A stretch of 64,000 nt of DNA, taken from NCBI GenBank assembly GCA_036346375.1, contig CM070517.1, positions 16,533,161 through 16,597,160 on the forward strand, in the 5' to 3' direction. Shown here in pieces: positions 46,488 to 57,875 of this stretch. The DNA is from Guadua angustifolia. Taxonomy: Eukaryota > Streptophyta > Magnoliopsida > Poales > Poaceae. The translations under genes and the position numbers were made by a program. Under the pieces are notes generated by a model. That model saw only the letters and a list, made by a program, of their open reading frames with translations, searched no databases and had not been told where the DNA came from. How positions within the stretch are numbered: the stretch's first letter is position 1; every line of letters begins with the position of its first letter.

Positions 46488-47446
46488 TGACGAATATTCA
46501 TACCAGGGATACCCCCAGCAGGCCGGAGCACCAAATGGGTCGTCTTAGGCCCAACTCTGGCTGAAGGCCTCGTTGGGTCACGAAGGACCCTCGACCCCAA
46601 TCAAGCCCACCAGGGGCGTTCCGACCTGGCCTCAGGTCAGGCACCCCGCAGGCTCCGACCTGGCCTTAGGTCGGGCGCCCAACGAACTCCGACCCAGCGA
46701 CCTCCGCCACAAGGTCGAAGATCGTCGCCAGTCGACCTCAAGCTAGTCACCTGCCCTGCGGACACGACGGCCATGCTGGGGCTGGTGACTCCTTCCCAAG
46801 GTGGCCAGGAGGCCGCCAAAGTCAAGCGCCAGTCCCTTCACCCCGTCATGCACAGTGGAGAGACGCGCTCCCTCCCGAGGCGACACCAGAGCACAGCGTA
46901 ATGGCGTCAGCATCTGACAGGCGCACAGAGGGCAGGTGAGCCCCTACCCGACGGAACGCTGCTCACTGTGTCTATCAACCCAAGCATGGGATGAACAGGA
47001 ACCTGTCAGTCATCAGGACCGAAGACCAGGACTCTCTGACGTAGGACACCCCATCCTTTTTTCTTCAAACTCCCATGTAACCTGCCCCCTTCGCCTATAT
47101 AAAGGGAGGCAGGACCCTCAGGGAAGGGGAGACAAAACATATATGAGTAGACCAGAGGCACTCACGAGCACTTACGAGCGTATAACTCTTGCGAACGAAC
47201 AGCTCTAGCTCACTCCGACCTCACCCACTCATACGAGGCGCTTAAGGCCTGCCCTTAGCCCTCGCTTGTAAACACCGTGCAGTACCTTGCACCCAAAGTA
47301 ATACATAACCACCACACGAACTGGAAGTAGGGACGTTCAGCTCGAACCAGTATACATCTTGGGCTCCCTGAGTCTAACCATTCAAGGAGAGGGAGCGCGC
47401 GGCCCCTTGACTACAAATTTACTTGCCGGTATACGAAACACCGACA
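46488..47446 (+). repeat. Probable 5' LTR of the Tat-like element
   Basis: About 959 bp, TGACG... to ...CCGACA, ending directly before a PBS-like sequence. TATATAAA at 47096-47103 is its likely TATA box. No second copy in the window confirms the ends. Confidence 0.6.
47096..47103 (+). promoter_or_regulatory. TATA box in Tat-like LTR
   Basis: TATATAAA followed by GGGAGGC, about 350 bp before the LTR end. Confidence 0.6.
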
Positions 47447-47448
47447 GT

Positions 47449-47466
47449 TGGCGCGCCAGGTAGGGG
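47449..47466 (+). promoter_or_regulatory. Primer binding site of the Tat-like element (non-Met tRNA)
   Basis: TGGCGCGCCAGGTAGGGG, two bases after the LTR. It differs from the Met site used by the other elements here. The tRNA is possibly Arg, but I am not sure. Confidence 0.6.
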
Positions 47467-47513
47467 CTTCGCGCGTCATCGTTGTCATCTCCGGATTCCC
47501 ATTTGCTTCCTTG

Positions 47514-49322
47514 ATGGCTTCTTTCACCCACGACGGTGCGTCTGCGTCGAGGAGCTGGATTCGCTTCGGCACCCTCGACTTCGTCGCCACCCCGGCGGGA
47601 GAGCTCATGCTCGTTCCCGCCACCTCTTGGGACCAGGCTTCCGCCAGGAGCCTGGACTCCATTGCCGACGTCCTCGACAGCCTCCGGCTTGAGGCCCCGT
47701 GCGGACCCCGACGCCGAGTGTCGGTGCCAGCGCCACCCACCTCGTAGCAGCAGCAGAAGCTCGAAGCGGCGGCGGCGTCGCCGCATGGGCTTGCGGCTCG
47801 TGGCGATGGCGGCTATGTGCCGACCTCCGTTCACGACTTGATGGAGGTTTCCTCCAGCCAATACTCCAGCTCCGACACGGAGCACACTGCGGACGAGCCA
47901 TACTCCTCATGAGTGCAACATGGCGGGTGTGGTGACCCGCCGCAACCCGTAGAGTCGAGAACCGCCGCCCGCACCGAGCGCAGAAGCGAGTGTCGGCCGA
48001 AGGCTACTGAAGCCTCGAGCTCACCGCTGAGCTTCAAAGATCTGGAAGAGCCGAGGCTCGAAAGACCGAGCTGGACAAACTCGGTGACTGGAGCAAGACC
48101 ACCGAGCCCCCACACGCGCGTCTGGCTGCGGCGTCTTGCTGCGCCGCCAGTTCAGCATCAAGCGGCGAGGGTCGACGGTCTTCGTTCTTCCCCACGCCAG
48201 CGGCGAATATCGCCAAGCGGCGGAATGTTGCTCGCGGCATCCCGAGCTAGAAGACCCGGAGGCCAAGGCCACGTGCGTAACCACCGGGGCGGTGGAGCGT
48301 CTTCGCCGTAGCACATGCAAGGCTCCAGCTCCACCACTCGGGGCTTCTTGAGACGCCGGCCGTCTTGCCTTCGGGAATGGCGGTCCGTGAAGACGGCGCC
48401 GCACCTTGGGTGGCTCCAGGCCTCACGCACTCCGGTGCACCAGCGCCTGGGCAACAGTCGCGATGTCCACGCCACCCTCGAGGCGTGGAGGAGGGCGATA
48501 GAAGTAGCGGCCCAATCGCGGGCCGTGGACAGTGGTCGGTGCCACGACCGCAGCCCAAGCCCCGACGGCCCTGGACCTCGGGCATTCTGTCAGGAGATCC
48601 GCAATGCGGATTTCCCTGCCAGGTTCCGGGCGCCTGTCAACATCACCAAGTACACTGGGGCGACAAACCCCAGTGTCTGGTTGGAAGATTACCGGCTTGC
48701 ATGCCGGGCGAGGGGAGCTACTGATGACCTTTTCATCATCCAGTACCTCCCCATCTACCTCGCGGATTTGGCTCGAGCCTGGCTCGAGTACTTACCCGCA
48801 AAAACCATCAGGAACTAGGCCAACCTGAAGAACCTATTCGTCGGCAATTTTCAGGGCACGTGCAAGCGCCCTGGGAACTCCTGGGACCAAAAGAGTTGCA
48901 AGCAGCAGCCAGGGGAGACTTTCCGGGACTACATCCGGCGTTTCTTCCAGCAATGCAATGAGTTCCCCGACATCAGCGACGCCGACGTCGTCGGGGCGTT
49001 CATCTACGGCACCACCTCCAAAGCTCTGGTACACAAGCTGGGCTGCGCCAAGCCCAAGACCACCAAGGAGCTCCTGGACATCGCCACCAACCACGCCTCT
49101 GGCAAAGAGGCTGGGGCCATCTTCGATAAGGGGAAGGCCAAGCGAGAGCTCGGCACTGAAGCCGGCGCCCCCTCCGACCGCTCCGACAAACGGAAGCGGA
49201 AGGGGAAGCAAGGCCGCGAAGGCCATGTGGTCGCAGCTACTGACCGCCCTGCCAAGCAGCTGGCACGGTAGGCGCCCGACCACTTTGAGAAGCTGATGGA
49301 TAGGCCGTGTCCGAATCAAGCA
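47514..49322 (+). pseudogene. Gag of the Tat-like element
   Basis: Starts MASFTHDGASASRSW at 47514 in GC-rich DNA. The N-terminal half changes frame more than once. The capsid (retrotrans_gag) domain is clear at 48600-49130: FRAPVNITKYTG, WLEDYRLACRARG, an N*ANLKN site where Trp is expected (TGG to TAG, 48816), GETFRDYIRRFFQQCNE and ATNHASGKEA. A Lys/Arg-rich tail follows. Non-functional because of stops and frame changes. Confidence 0.75.
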
Positions 49323-50280
49323 TAAATCACCGGATCTGCGAAGTTACAGGCGCTTCATTTCGGAGCCCCACGCGGGCAAAGGAAAAGCGGACTCGCACAC
49401 GATGCCAAGGAAAAGAAGGCGGACGACGAGTTCCTGAAACCCGACGGCTGCCTCGTGATCTTCGGCGAGCCGGCGTGCTACACCGACAAGTGGCGGCTCA
49501 AGCTCGCCTACCGGGAGGTCCATACGGTGACTCTCGCCATACCCAAATACCTCCGGTGGTCGGAGTCGCCGATCACTTTTGATCGGACCGACCACCCCAA
49601 CCACGTTCCGCAACCAAGGAGATATCCGCTGGTCGTCTACCTCATCGTGGGGCCAAAGCGCCTATCCAAGGTGCTCATGGACGGCGGCAGCAGCCTCAAC
49701 ATCCTGTATGTTGAGACTCTCGACGCCATGGGAATCCCTCGCTCGAGTCTCCGACCGAGCAAGGCGCCCTTCCACGGTGTTGTCCCTGGCCAGCAGGCCT
49801 ATCCGCTCGGGCAGGTCGACCTGCCCGTCACCTTCGGGAGCCCGGACAACTTCCGCACCGAAACCCTCACCTTCGAGGTTGTGGGGTTTCCTGGCTCCTA
49901 CCATGCCATCTTGGGGAAGCCATGTTACGCCAAGTTCATGGCGGTCCCTAACTATACCTACCTCAAGCTGAAGATGCCGGGACCACGGGGAGTGATCACC
50001 GTGGCCTCGTCTTTCAAATTCGCCTACAATCTATGACGAGCAACAGATGGTCGCATCGACAATCATCGCGTCCGTCGAGCTCGAAAATCTCTGGAGGGAA
50101 ACCTCCGTGTCTGCCCCCGACTCTAGCAAGTCGGGGTCGGGATCCTTCAAGTCCGCCGAGGACACGAAGGAGGTCACGGTCGATCCCGAGAATCCGACCA
50201 AGACCATGCGGGTCGGAGTCACGCTCCCCGCCAAATAGGAAAGCGCGCTCGTTGACTTCCTCCGCACCAATCGTGATGTC
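49323..50280 (+). pseudogene. Protease region of the Tat-like element
   Basis: The frame 49455-50036 carries VLMDGGSSLNILYVETL, an aspartic protease active site with DGGS where many families have DTGA or DSGA, and then YHAILGKPCYAKF near the end, the usual protease C-terminal block. A stop at 50036 and a frame change separate it from RT. Confidence 0.75.
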
Positions 50281-51264
50281 TTCGCATGGAAGCCCTCCAA
50301 CATGCCAAGAATCCAAAGGGAAGTCGCCGAGCACTCCTTGAATATCCGACCTAGCTCAAGGCCGGTCGCCCAACGCTTGCGCCGCTTCGACGAGGAAAAG
50401 CGCAAGATCATAGGGGAAGAGATCGCCAAGCTTTTGGCCGCAGGATTTGTAAAAGAGGTGCGCCACCCCGAGTGGCTAGCCAACCCTGTTCTTGTAAAAA
50501 AGAAATCTGGGCAATGGAGAATATGTGTTGACTACACGAGCCTGAACAAGGCGTGTCCCAAGGACCTGTTCCCTTTGCCTCGCATCGACCAAGTCGTCGA
50601 CTCCACCGCAGGGTGCAAATCCCTGTCCTTTCTGGATGCCTACTCGGGCTAACACCAGATAGCAATGAAAGAGTCTGACCAGCTCGCGACTTCTTTTATC
50701 ACTCCGTTCGGCTCGTTCTGTTATGTAACGATGCCATTTGGTCTAAAGAACGTGGGTGCTACATACCAGCAATGTATGCAAACGTGCTTCAACGACCAAA
50801 TCGGCTGTAACATCGAGGCGTACGTCGATGACATTGTCGTCAAAACTAAGAAGGCCGACGACCTCGTCGCCGACTTAGAGGAGACTTTTGCGAACCTCCG
50901 ATGAATTCGTATAAAGCTCAACCCTGAGAAGTGCGTTTTCGGGGTCCCTAAGGGAAAGCTACTCGGCTTCATCGTCTCCGAGCGTGGCATCGAAGCCAAT
51001 CGAGAGAAGATCTCCGCCATCATGAAGATGGGCCCGCTCGGCAACCTAAAAGGAGTCCAAAAGCTGATAGGATGCCTTGCAGCCTTGAGCCGTTTCGTGT
51101 GTCGCCTTGGCGAGTGCGGAATGCCACTCTACAAGCTGCTCAAGAAATCTGATCATTTCAACTGGACCCAGGAAGCACAGGAAACCCTCAACCGACTGAA
51201 AGCGTTCCTGACCTCACCCCCGGTGTTGGTCGCCCCGGCACAAGGGGAACCGCTCCTCCTCTAG
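50281..51264 (+). pseudogene. Reverse transcriptase of the Tat-like element, truncated
   Basis: RT blocks in order: FVKEVRHPEWLANPVLVKKK, WRICVDYTSLNKACPKD, FLDAYSG*HQI (stop at 50650), TPFGSFCYVTMPFGLKN, and the catalytic EAYVDDIVVKTK near 50815-50850. A stop at 50902 (CGA to TGA) follows. KLNPEKCVFGV and LGFIVSERGIEANREK then run into the early RNase H region, where sequence ends at 51264. Confidence 0.85.
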
Positions 51265-51658
51265 GTTTAGTTTCTAGTGTCGCTTTGGTTGGTTGATTGT
51301 CTTTTGGCTATGCTTGTGATCCGGTTGGTTGTTTGTCTTTTTAGTTGTGATTGTGAACCTGTTGCTTTCCTGTTACATTCCTAGTTCATTTGCTTATCGT
51401 TGCTTAATGATTGAATTATGCTGCTTAATATCTTGTCTTAATATTTCTATTGTTGATTTCTCGAATGCAAGGATATAGGGGGAGCTCTTGCAAAATTTCT
51501 CTCTAAATATGTGCATTTGATCTCACTCTATATCACTAATGCACACACTTAGGGGGAGCTCCACTACATGTTTAGCATTCAAAATGAAAATTCAAATCCC
51601 TGTTATTTCCTTTAAGCCTTCAATTGTGTTGTCATCAATACACCAAAAAAGGGGAGAT
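51265..51658 (+). other. Copia-2 3' untranslated region and polypurine tract
   Basis: Resumption of Copia-2 after the nested fragment. Two AGGGGGAGCTC blocks occur near 51477 and 51550. The run AAAAAAGGGGAGAT ending at 51658 is the polypurine tract before the 3' LTR. Confidence 0.7.
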
Positions 51659-53092
51659 TGAAAGTGCATCTAGGCCCCTTGAGGGTTTTGGTGATTAATG
51701 ATGACACAATTAGAGAATACTAATGGTTTAAGTGAGAATCTATGTAGAGTTCGAGAATATATCATTATGAGAAAGCGATTGGAGATCCCTACCGTATTTA
51801 AAATTTGTGAAGGTGGCATCAAGACATAAGTTGTAATTTTTCTATTTTATTGAGTCTAAGGATAGCCGTACTATTAAGAGGAATACGACGGGAAATCGCT
51901 TCTAGGATAGTCTTGTGCTCAAAGGATGAAAATTGCATACCAAAAGGATTTAAATCACTGCATTTCCATTAAATGTATCTCTGCTGGCCGAGTGGGTCAG
52001 GCCGGAGTATCCGGACATTTGGTTCGGACACTCCGGGTTGATACCATCGGCGAAGGGCTGCTTTCTCACCAGTCCGGAGTATCCGAGTGAATCCTGAGTA
52101 TCGGGGTTTAGTCCGGACACTCCGGGTTAAGTGAGTCCGGACACTCCGGGTTAACCCCTTCGGTAAGAGCTATTTCTTCACTAATCCAGACTATCTGGGT
52201 TATATGTCCGGATACTCCGGGTTGTGCGCAGCCTCTCACAATGGTTGGATTTTGGAGCTATCTATTTAAGCCATCACACTCCCACCTACCAGGATGAGCT
52301 CCATTATTGCATCTATTTGGCTCTCACTCTCTCACTCTCTTGAGCTCTAGACTCCTTCTCCACTTGAATCTAGTGATTGATTTGAATTGGAGAGAAAGGA
52401 GTAGATTTGAGTGATTTGAGTGTGCATCTCTCATTCTTGAGCACAAGTTCATCCTCCAAGAAGATTTCGTGACGCATTTGTTACTCTTGGAGTTTGAAGG
52501 ACTCCTAGACGGCAAGGAGTCGCCGAGAGCCTCCAAATACTTGGTGTGGTGAGCCCCGGAAGTTTATGAAGGCAAATCTCGCCTCCGAAAGGAAATAGAC
52601 AAGAAGTGAAGATCGGCGAGTGCATTTCTGCAACACCGGGAGGATAGTGGTCAAGAGGGACCCAGGTTTTGTGCCTCCTCAACGAAGACGTAGGATTCCC
52701 TTCAAGAATCCGAACTTCGGGTAAAAATCGTTGTCTTTGTGTTCTTTTTTTGCTCTTGCTAGGGTTTGTGGTCTTGAATGTTTGGAAGCCCCGATCTACT
52801 TCTCCACTGTGTTTGGCTCCAGATCTATACTTGCTCCAGGTACCTGATAGTGTTTAGATTCTTTGTGTTCATGTAGTTTGTTTAAAAATTGAAGAGATTA
52901 AAAAATTTCATCTCGAGGTAACCAACCCGGAGTATCCGGACCACTGACCCCGGATAGTCCGGATATACCGGAGTATCCGGATCAAAGCTCGGACACTTCG
53001 GGCTGACACCCTCGGGAAATTTTATTCCGCTATAAAAATTTCTATTCGCCTATTCACCCCCCCCCCTCTAGGCAACATCTCTGGTCCTTTCA
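51659..53092 (+). repeat. Copia-2 3' LTR
   Basis: 1434 bp, matching 39422-40872, with the same CCGG palindrome clusters at 52005-52225 and 52928-53000. One palindrome unit fewer is present than in the 5' LTR. Confidence 0.92.
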
Positions 53093-53321
53093 GTATGAAT
53101 GGAATAACTTGAGAGGAAAAGATTGGTAGAGGATGTTGGTCACATTGCTGACAATCAATCACACACGAATGAAAAGTAAATGATCAAGAACATAAGATGT
53201 AGTCCCGACAGCCTTTCTTTATTGATGTTTTACTTTTAATCATGGTGTGTATAATGTGAACCCCTGTCCCCTTCTTACATAGGGAGAGGAAGTCCCTCTT
53301 CATGGTTCAATAAACAATATA

Positions 53322-53572
53322 CTCCCTCCTGTCACAAATAGCTATCGTTTTAGATATTGACGTAGTCTCTAAAAACTTTGGTCGCTTATTTATATTATAA
53401 TATATTTATAAACCCAATAAAATTATAATATTATGAAAGTACTTTTCGAGACAAATCTACTCATATGTTTTCATGTATCCAATTTAAATATTCAAAAAGA
53501 TATTGACAATCAAATTTCAAAAGTTTGACTACACCTATGTCCAAAACGATTACTATTTGTGACTAGAGCGAG
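53322..53572. mobile_element. Stowaway-like miniature element (second family)
   Basis: 251 bp with inverted ends CTCCCTCCTGTCACAAATAG and CTCGCTCTAGTCACAAATAG (inverse of right end), flanked by TA (53320-53321 and 53573-53574). AT-rich interior. Confidence 0.85.
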
Positions 53573-53574
53573 TA

Positions 53575-54089
53575 GGACTAAACTATGCTCTTTTTAGGGA
53601 AAGGACTAAACTATCCTCATAGGCCTTCGTGGACCGAAGCCCTAATAAAAGGTGGCCTGATCTTGCGATGACAAAGATCATAATTCGGATCCGTGAACCC
53701 TAGTGAACACTGGCACCAACCATCATCTTAATACGGTAACCTGTGACATGTGAATTTGGCCAAGAACACACTTCGATCCTTGCCTACTTGACCACGCGAA
53801 AGTAGACGTACTCTTCCTTGCAATTATCTTAAATAAGTTGCAAGAACAATAAGGATAAATTTTAGATAGATTGAAACTCCTTATTCTAATGGCAACATTG
53901 GAGAATCAATAGTATATATTTAATCCAAAAATTTGTGGTTACATTTGCAATGGATGGAGTACACATATATAGAAGAGAGTGGGGGCATATGAACAGTATG
54001 CATGAATAATATATGTTAACAGTACCATGAACAGTACCTACCATGTGATACCACCCATCTAATTGGAAAGTATCTCAAAACTTTGGAAA
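53575..54089. other. Intergenic, nothing recognised
   Basis: AT-rich sequence without a supported gene or repeat. Confidence 0.4.
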
Positions 54090-54451
54090 CAAAATATAAT
54101 AATTTAAAAACAATCTCTTTTTACCAAATCATGGTAATCTCTTTCGTTGTTTGAAGACGGCTGAATCCTTTCTTTTCTTCTTTCTTTGCTTCTTTCCTTT
54201 CTTCCTGGACGACATATATGGAAGGAGATAGAAGGGGGCCACATGGGTCTACATGGGGGTCATAGGGACCGCATGGGGACTCATGGGGCTCTTGGGGGAC
54301 CTGGAATGATGCTATGTGGCTTGTCCATGCCTCCAAGTTCTCCTATGTGTCTCCTAGTGCTAGTAATGCTCATGTCATCTCCTTTTGGTGCCCATCCTCC
54401 CTCACCTCAAGCTGGACACACCATATTCCAATACTATATATAAGCATATCC
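54090..54451 (+). repeat. Direct repeat pair, copy 1
   Basis: 362 bp that aligns with 55780-56095: a C/T-rich CTTTCTTT stretch, CATATATGGAAGGAG, repeated CATGGGG blocks, GAATGATGCTATGTGGCTTG, and CTGGACACACCAT near the end. The copies have diverged by substitutions and indels. Confidence 0.8.
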
Positions 54452-55779
54452 TCATCATCATCCCCTTCTTCATAAAATGCCATCCTCGGGTTTTGCCTTG
54501 GCTTCTGATAAGCTAAAAGTGTACTAAGCAGAGAGGACAATGTGTATGCATGGTATATGTAAACATCTTCGGTTTTGGCATTTCCTTTTAGCATAAGATA
54601 TTATGTAACACAACAACATCCATAGGATGTATATGGTAAATTAACAGTCTCAAACATAGAAAACAACGTATGTACATGATATATGTATTTATCTTCAGTT
54701 TTTTTAGTGTTACCCATGTTTTGCACAATGTATTTAGCATAATAACCCTCAATTACATATCTCAATTTATTCACATCATTCCCCTAACGTCGAAAAAATC
54801 ATTCTCGACTTTTGTAAACCTACATCTACATACAAGTTAGTAGTGGACAACAATGCATCAAATCGTTGTAACATATTTTAGGAAATTTTTAGCGCCTTTC
54901 ATACTTCAATTGTGCTACTGTGATTACATAAACATCACACAAAAGTTAGGTTGTCCAAAATGTGCAATTTCAATTCAGTAAGTTTATCATAGGTAATGCA
55001 TATTCGACAAACATAAAACTTGTCATCTATACCATAATCTCTAATCAAATTGAATTTATAAGTGTAAGCATAGGTCCTAACTTGTATTTTTGACATGTAA
55101 TTTCAGAAATCTTTTTAATCACACTAAATAGAGCTACAGGATATTTGAAGATGATATAGTACAAAGAATCATCAGGTGATATTCTAATAAGAACTTCTTT
55201 ATAGGTAATCAATTCCACAATATGTAAGTTAAGCATATTAAATTCAGAATGTGGAAGCATCAAAGAAACACAAGAATTCTCACATTTACTAATCTATTCA
55301 TGATGAACATTGAATTCAACACCATTATTGTTACTTTTAACGTCTTTCTCAGTTGATGTAGGTGTTTTAGTTAGTATTTCTTCCTGATTTAACCACGTGA
55401 CAACAAGCGTTCCTTCTCCTACCGTGGTTATCTCCTCTTCTTTTACCTCGGTAGTGCGCATTGTTTAGCATTCAGCTTGTCATTGCTAATGTCAACCTGC
55501 ATAATGTCAGAAATAGCACTAAAATAGAGAGTAAGCCGTTAATTTCATAACTAACCTCACTTTTGCTATCATCTACTTCTCTCTTTTCTTTTGGCGTATC
55601 TCTCATACTCTCAATTTTGATGCTCTCAACCTCACATTTGATGGAATCACAAAGCTCACTCTTTTCGTCACTCCCATCAAATTTGGCTATGCAACTCTCA
55701 TGAATTAATACATAAGATTAAACCTAGGTATATGATACTCCTTAAATTTTGTTACCAACAGTGCATTCAACAAAAGAAA
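54452..55779. other. Segment between the direct repeats
   Basis: 1.3 kb, AT-rich; no domain recognised on either strand. If the flanking repeats are old LTRs, this would be a small non-coding interior (speculative). Confidence 0.3.
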
Positions 55780-56095
55780 TAAAATATTATAATTTAGAAA
55801 CAATCTCTTCTTACCAAGCTATGGTAATCTCTTTTCTTATTTGAAGATGGCTAAAATATTTCCTTCCTTTCCTTCTTTCCTTTCTTACTGGATGGCATAT
55901 ATGGAAGGAGGTGGCTGGGGGTCATAGGGGCCACATGGGGGCTCATGGAATGATGCTATGTGGCTTGTCCACACCTCTGACTACTCCTATGTGTCTTCTA
56001 GCGCTAGCAATACTCGTGTTGTCTCCTTTTAGTGTCTGTTCTTCTTCACCTTGTGCTGGACACACCATGTTCTAACTCTATACATTAGCATATCC
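55780..56095 (+). repeat. Direct repeat pair, copy 2
   Basis: 316 bp, same order of blocks as 54090-54451, with a shortened CATGGGG stretch. Confidence 0.8.
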
Positions 56096-56504
56096 ACTTC
56101 AAGCCCCTAATGAGCTAGTTTCGGTAAAGTATCCACACATATTTTCGCTCAACAAATATTAGAATATTGATCAGTTAACCAGATAAGGGGACATGGTTTA
56201 GACCATTCTGAATTCTGTACTTGTTGCATTATCCTGTGTGTATATTTTAGTATATCGTTCTCTCTCTCACACACACGTACACATACTCACACACACATCA
56301 GTGCTTTATCTATTTGCCTATAAACAATGTGCAGTTCTTCAATTGGTATACCTGTAGCCACCATGTAGGAAAAGCCTGTGACATTTGTACACTTGGAAAA
56401 TTGAAAAACTACCCTTGGCTTACCGATAGGCGCTGAGAAAATAAAAGCTGCAGAGTTGAGTTGTATTAGCAAAAGGTTGAAAAATGATTTGGATACATAG
56501 CAAT
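56096..56504. other. Intergenic, nothing recognised
   Basis: AT-rich, with a CA/CT-rich stretch near 56260-56300. No supported gene. Confidence 0.4.
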
Positions 56505-57535
56505 GCTCTCATCTGTCATATGGGGGTAGAGCAATCCTCTTAAATTCCTCAATACAAAAACTGATGAATATTTGCTTGTTGAGCAAATGGATAGTAAAGT
56601 TGTATGCTAAGGAGGGTCACCTATATTCAAAGATTTTGAAGAAGAAATACCTGAAACAGTCTCATTTTTTCCAAACTAACCCTACAGGATGTTCTCAGTT
56701 TTGGCATGGTCTGCACAGTGTGAAGAGTTGGTTTTGGGTAGGTTCGTCTTTCAACGTTGGTTCGGGTGAGAAAATTTGTTCTAGGATGATGCGTGGTGGC
56801 AAAATTGCCCTATGAAAATTCAGTTTCCTAATATCTACTTGTGATGAACAAGATGTTACTGTATCAGAAGTATGTAGAGATAGTCAATGGAACCCTGACA
56901 TTCAGAAGAAATTTTGGTGAGTTGGAAGTAACTGAATGGGAACAGATGTTACTGATACAATCTAACCTGGTGCTGACAACAGACAAAGATGAGTTCATGT
57001 GGGCCTTTGAGAGGAATAAAAAATTCACAACTAAGTCAATGTATCATGCTTTAACTTGTAGAGGTGTGACAGATCTAACAATGACAGATATTTGGAGAGC
57101 TACAATGTATTTTGTGTAGTGGAGACGAAACCTCCAATCACATCCTCTTTGACTGTGTTCTTCCTCAATTTGTTTGGAGTGTGCTTTGAGAGAACTTTGG
57201 TTAGTAAGCCAACCCTGTGACTTTATATGATTAGGTTGAGATTATAGGCAATGCTGGTAGAAAGAAGAACAAATCCAAATTAGTACTTCTTTCGCTATTT
57301 GTTGGGTTATTTGGCTTAATAGAAATGATGTGGTATTCAGGAAAAGAAATTGTCTCTGCTCCTGAAACTGTGGTTTGCAAAATTCTATCTTTTCTTCGCC
57401 ATTGGCAGAGTTTACTGAAGGAGGATATCAACAGGGAGGTGGAGCAGATGAGCTCAAGAATTATGGCGATGATGGGAAGGTTGCAAGGTGGGCAGGAATA
57501 GGGCCTGGGTGTTGGCTAGAAAGAGAAATTTTATA
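56505..57535 (+). pseudogene. LINE 3'-end fragment (RT tail and zf-RVT-like region)
   Basis: Decayed plus-strand frames resemble the C-terminal part of plant LINE ORF2 proteins: LLSKWIVKLYAKEGHLYSKI and LKKKYL near 56580, SFNVGSGEKI near 56750, KFTTKSMYHALTCRG and DIWRA near 57030-57105, then in another frame ETSNHILFDC and QFVWSVL near 57130-57185, and ICWVIWLNRNDVVFRKRN near 57300. The last blocks match the zinc-binding RVT region and the WxxWxxRN tail. Several stops and frame changes; no 5' part, as expected of 5'-truncated LINEs. Confidence 0.7.
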
Positions 57536-57595
57536 ATATATTGTACTAGTAGTACATTATGAGCAGTAAAAATCAAATCTGGTCATTGATTTAAA

Positions 57596-57875
57596 CTCTT
57601 TACAGTATACTAAATTCAATATGAACCATTTATTCTTTTTGATCCAATGGATCAAATTAGCTAGAATTTATTTATACTTTATCTGGTAGTAGAGTAGTAG
57701 AAATATCCTAATTAACGGTTATACCAGGATATTGCACCACAAAATTTCTTATTTATTAAAGGTATTCCTACTACTCTACTACGAGAAGAAGCATAATAAA
57801 TGCTAACTAATATAATCTATTAAATCGAAAAGAATGAATAGCCCTTATATTGAATTTTGTGTACCGTGAAAAGAG
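57596..57875. mobile_element. Foldback miniature element with nested hairpin
   Basis: 280 bp. The ends CTCTTTACAGTATACTAAAT and the inverse of the right end (57820-57875) pair with mismatches over about 55 bp. A second inverted pair lies inside, 57685-57700 and 57767-57782 (GTAGTAGAGTAGTAG). No clear target duplication, so the superfamily is open. Confidence 0.65.

Larger units (their letters stand above)
46488..51264 (+). mobile_element. Tat-like Gypsy element, 3'-truncated, nested in Copia-2
   Basis: A probable 5' LTR (46488-47446), non-Met PBS, gag, protease and RT are present. At 51264 Gypsy sequence stops inside RNase H and Copia-2 3' sequence resumes. No integrase or 3' LTR exists, so no target duplication can be tested. 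Tat assignment rests on LMDGGSSLNILY, DYTSLNKACPKD and YVDDIVVKTK (inference). The left boundary is approximate. Confidence 0.8.
39422..53092 (+). mobile_element. Copia-2, SIRE/Maximus-like LTR element with nested Gypsy fragment
   Basis: LTRs 39422-40872 and 51659-53092 begin TGAAAGTGCATCTAG and end CCTTTCA. Target duplication GTATG at 39417-39421 and 53093-53097. The order gag, protease, integrase, RT, RNase H is that of Copia. The interior is mostly open, but has three TGG-to-TAG stops, a deletion between RT and RNase H, and a Gypsy fragment at 46488-51264. Confidence 0.93.

Noticed and set aside
47382..48585. Many overlapping long frames on both strands in GC-rich DNA
   Set aside because: High GC lowers stop frequency; the region is the N-terminal gag of the Tat-like element and no minus-strand frame has a recognisable domain.
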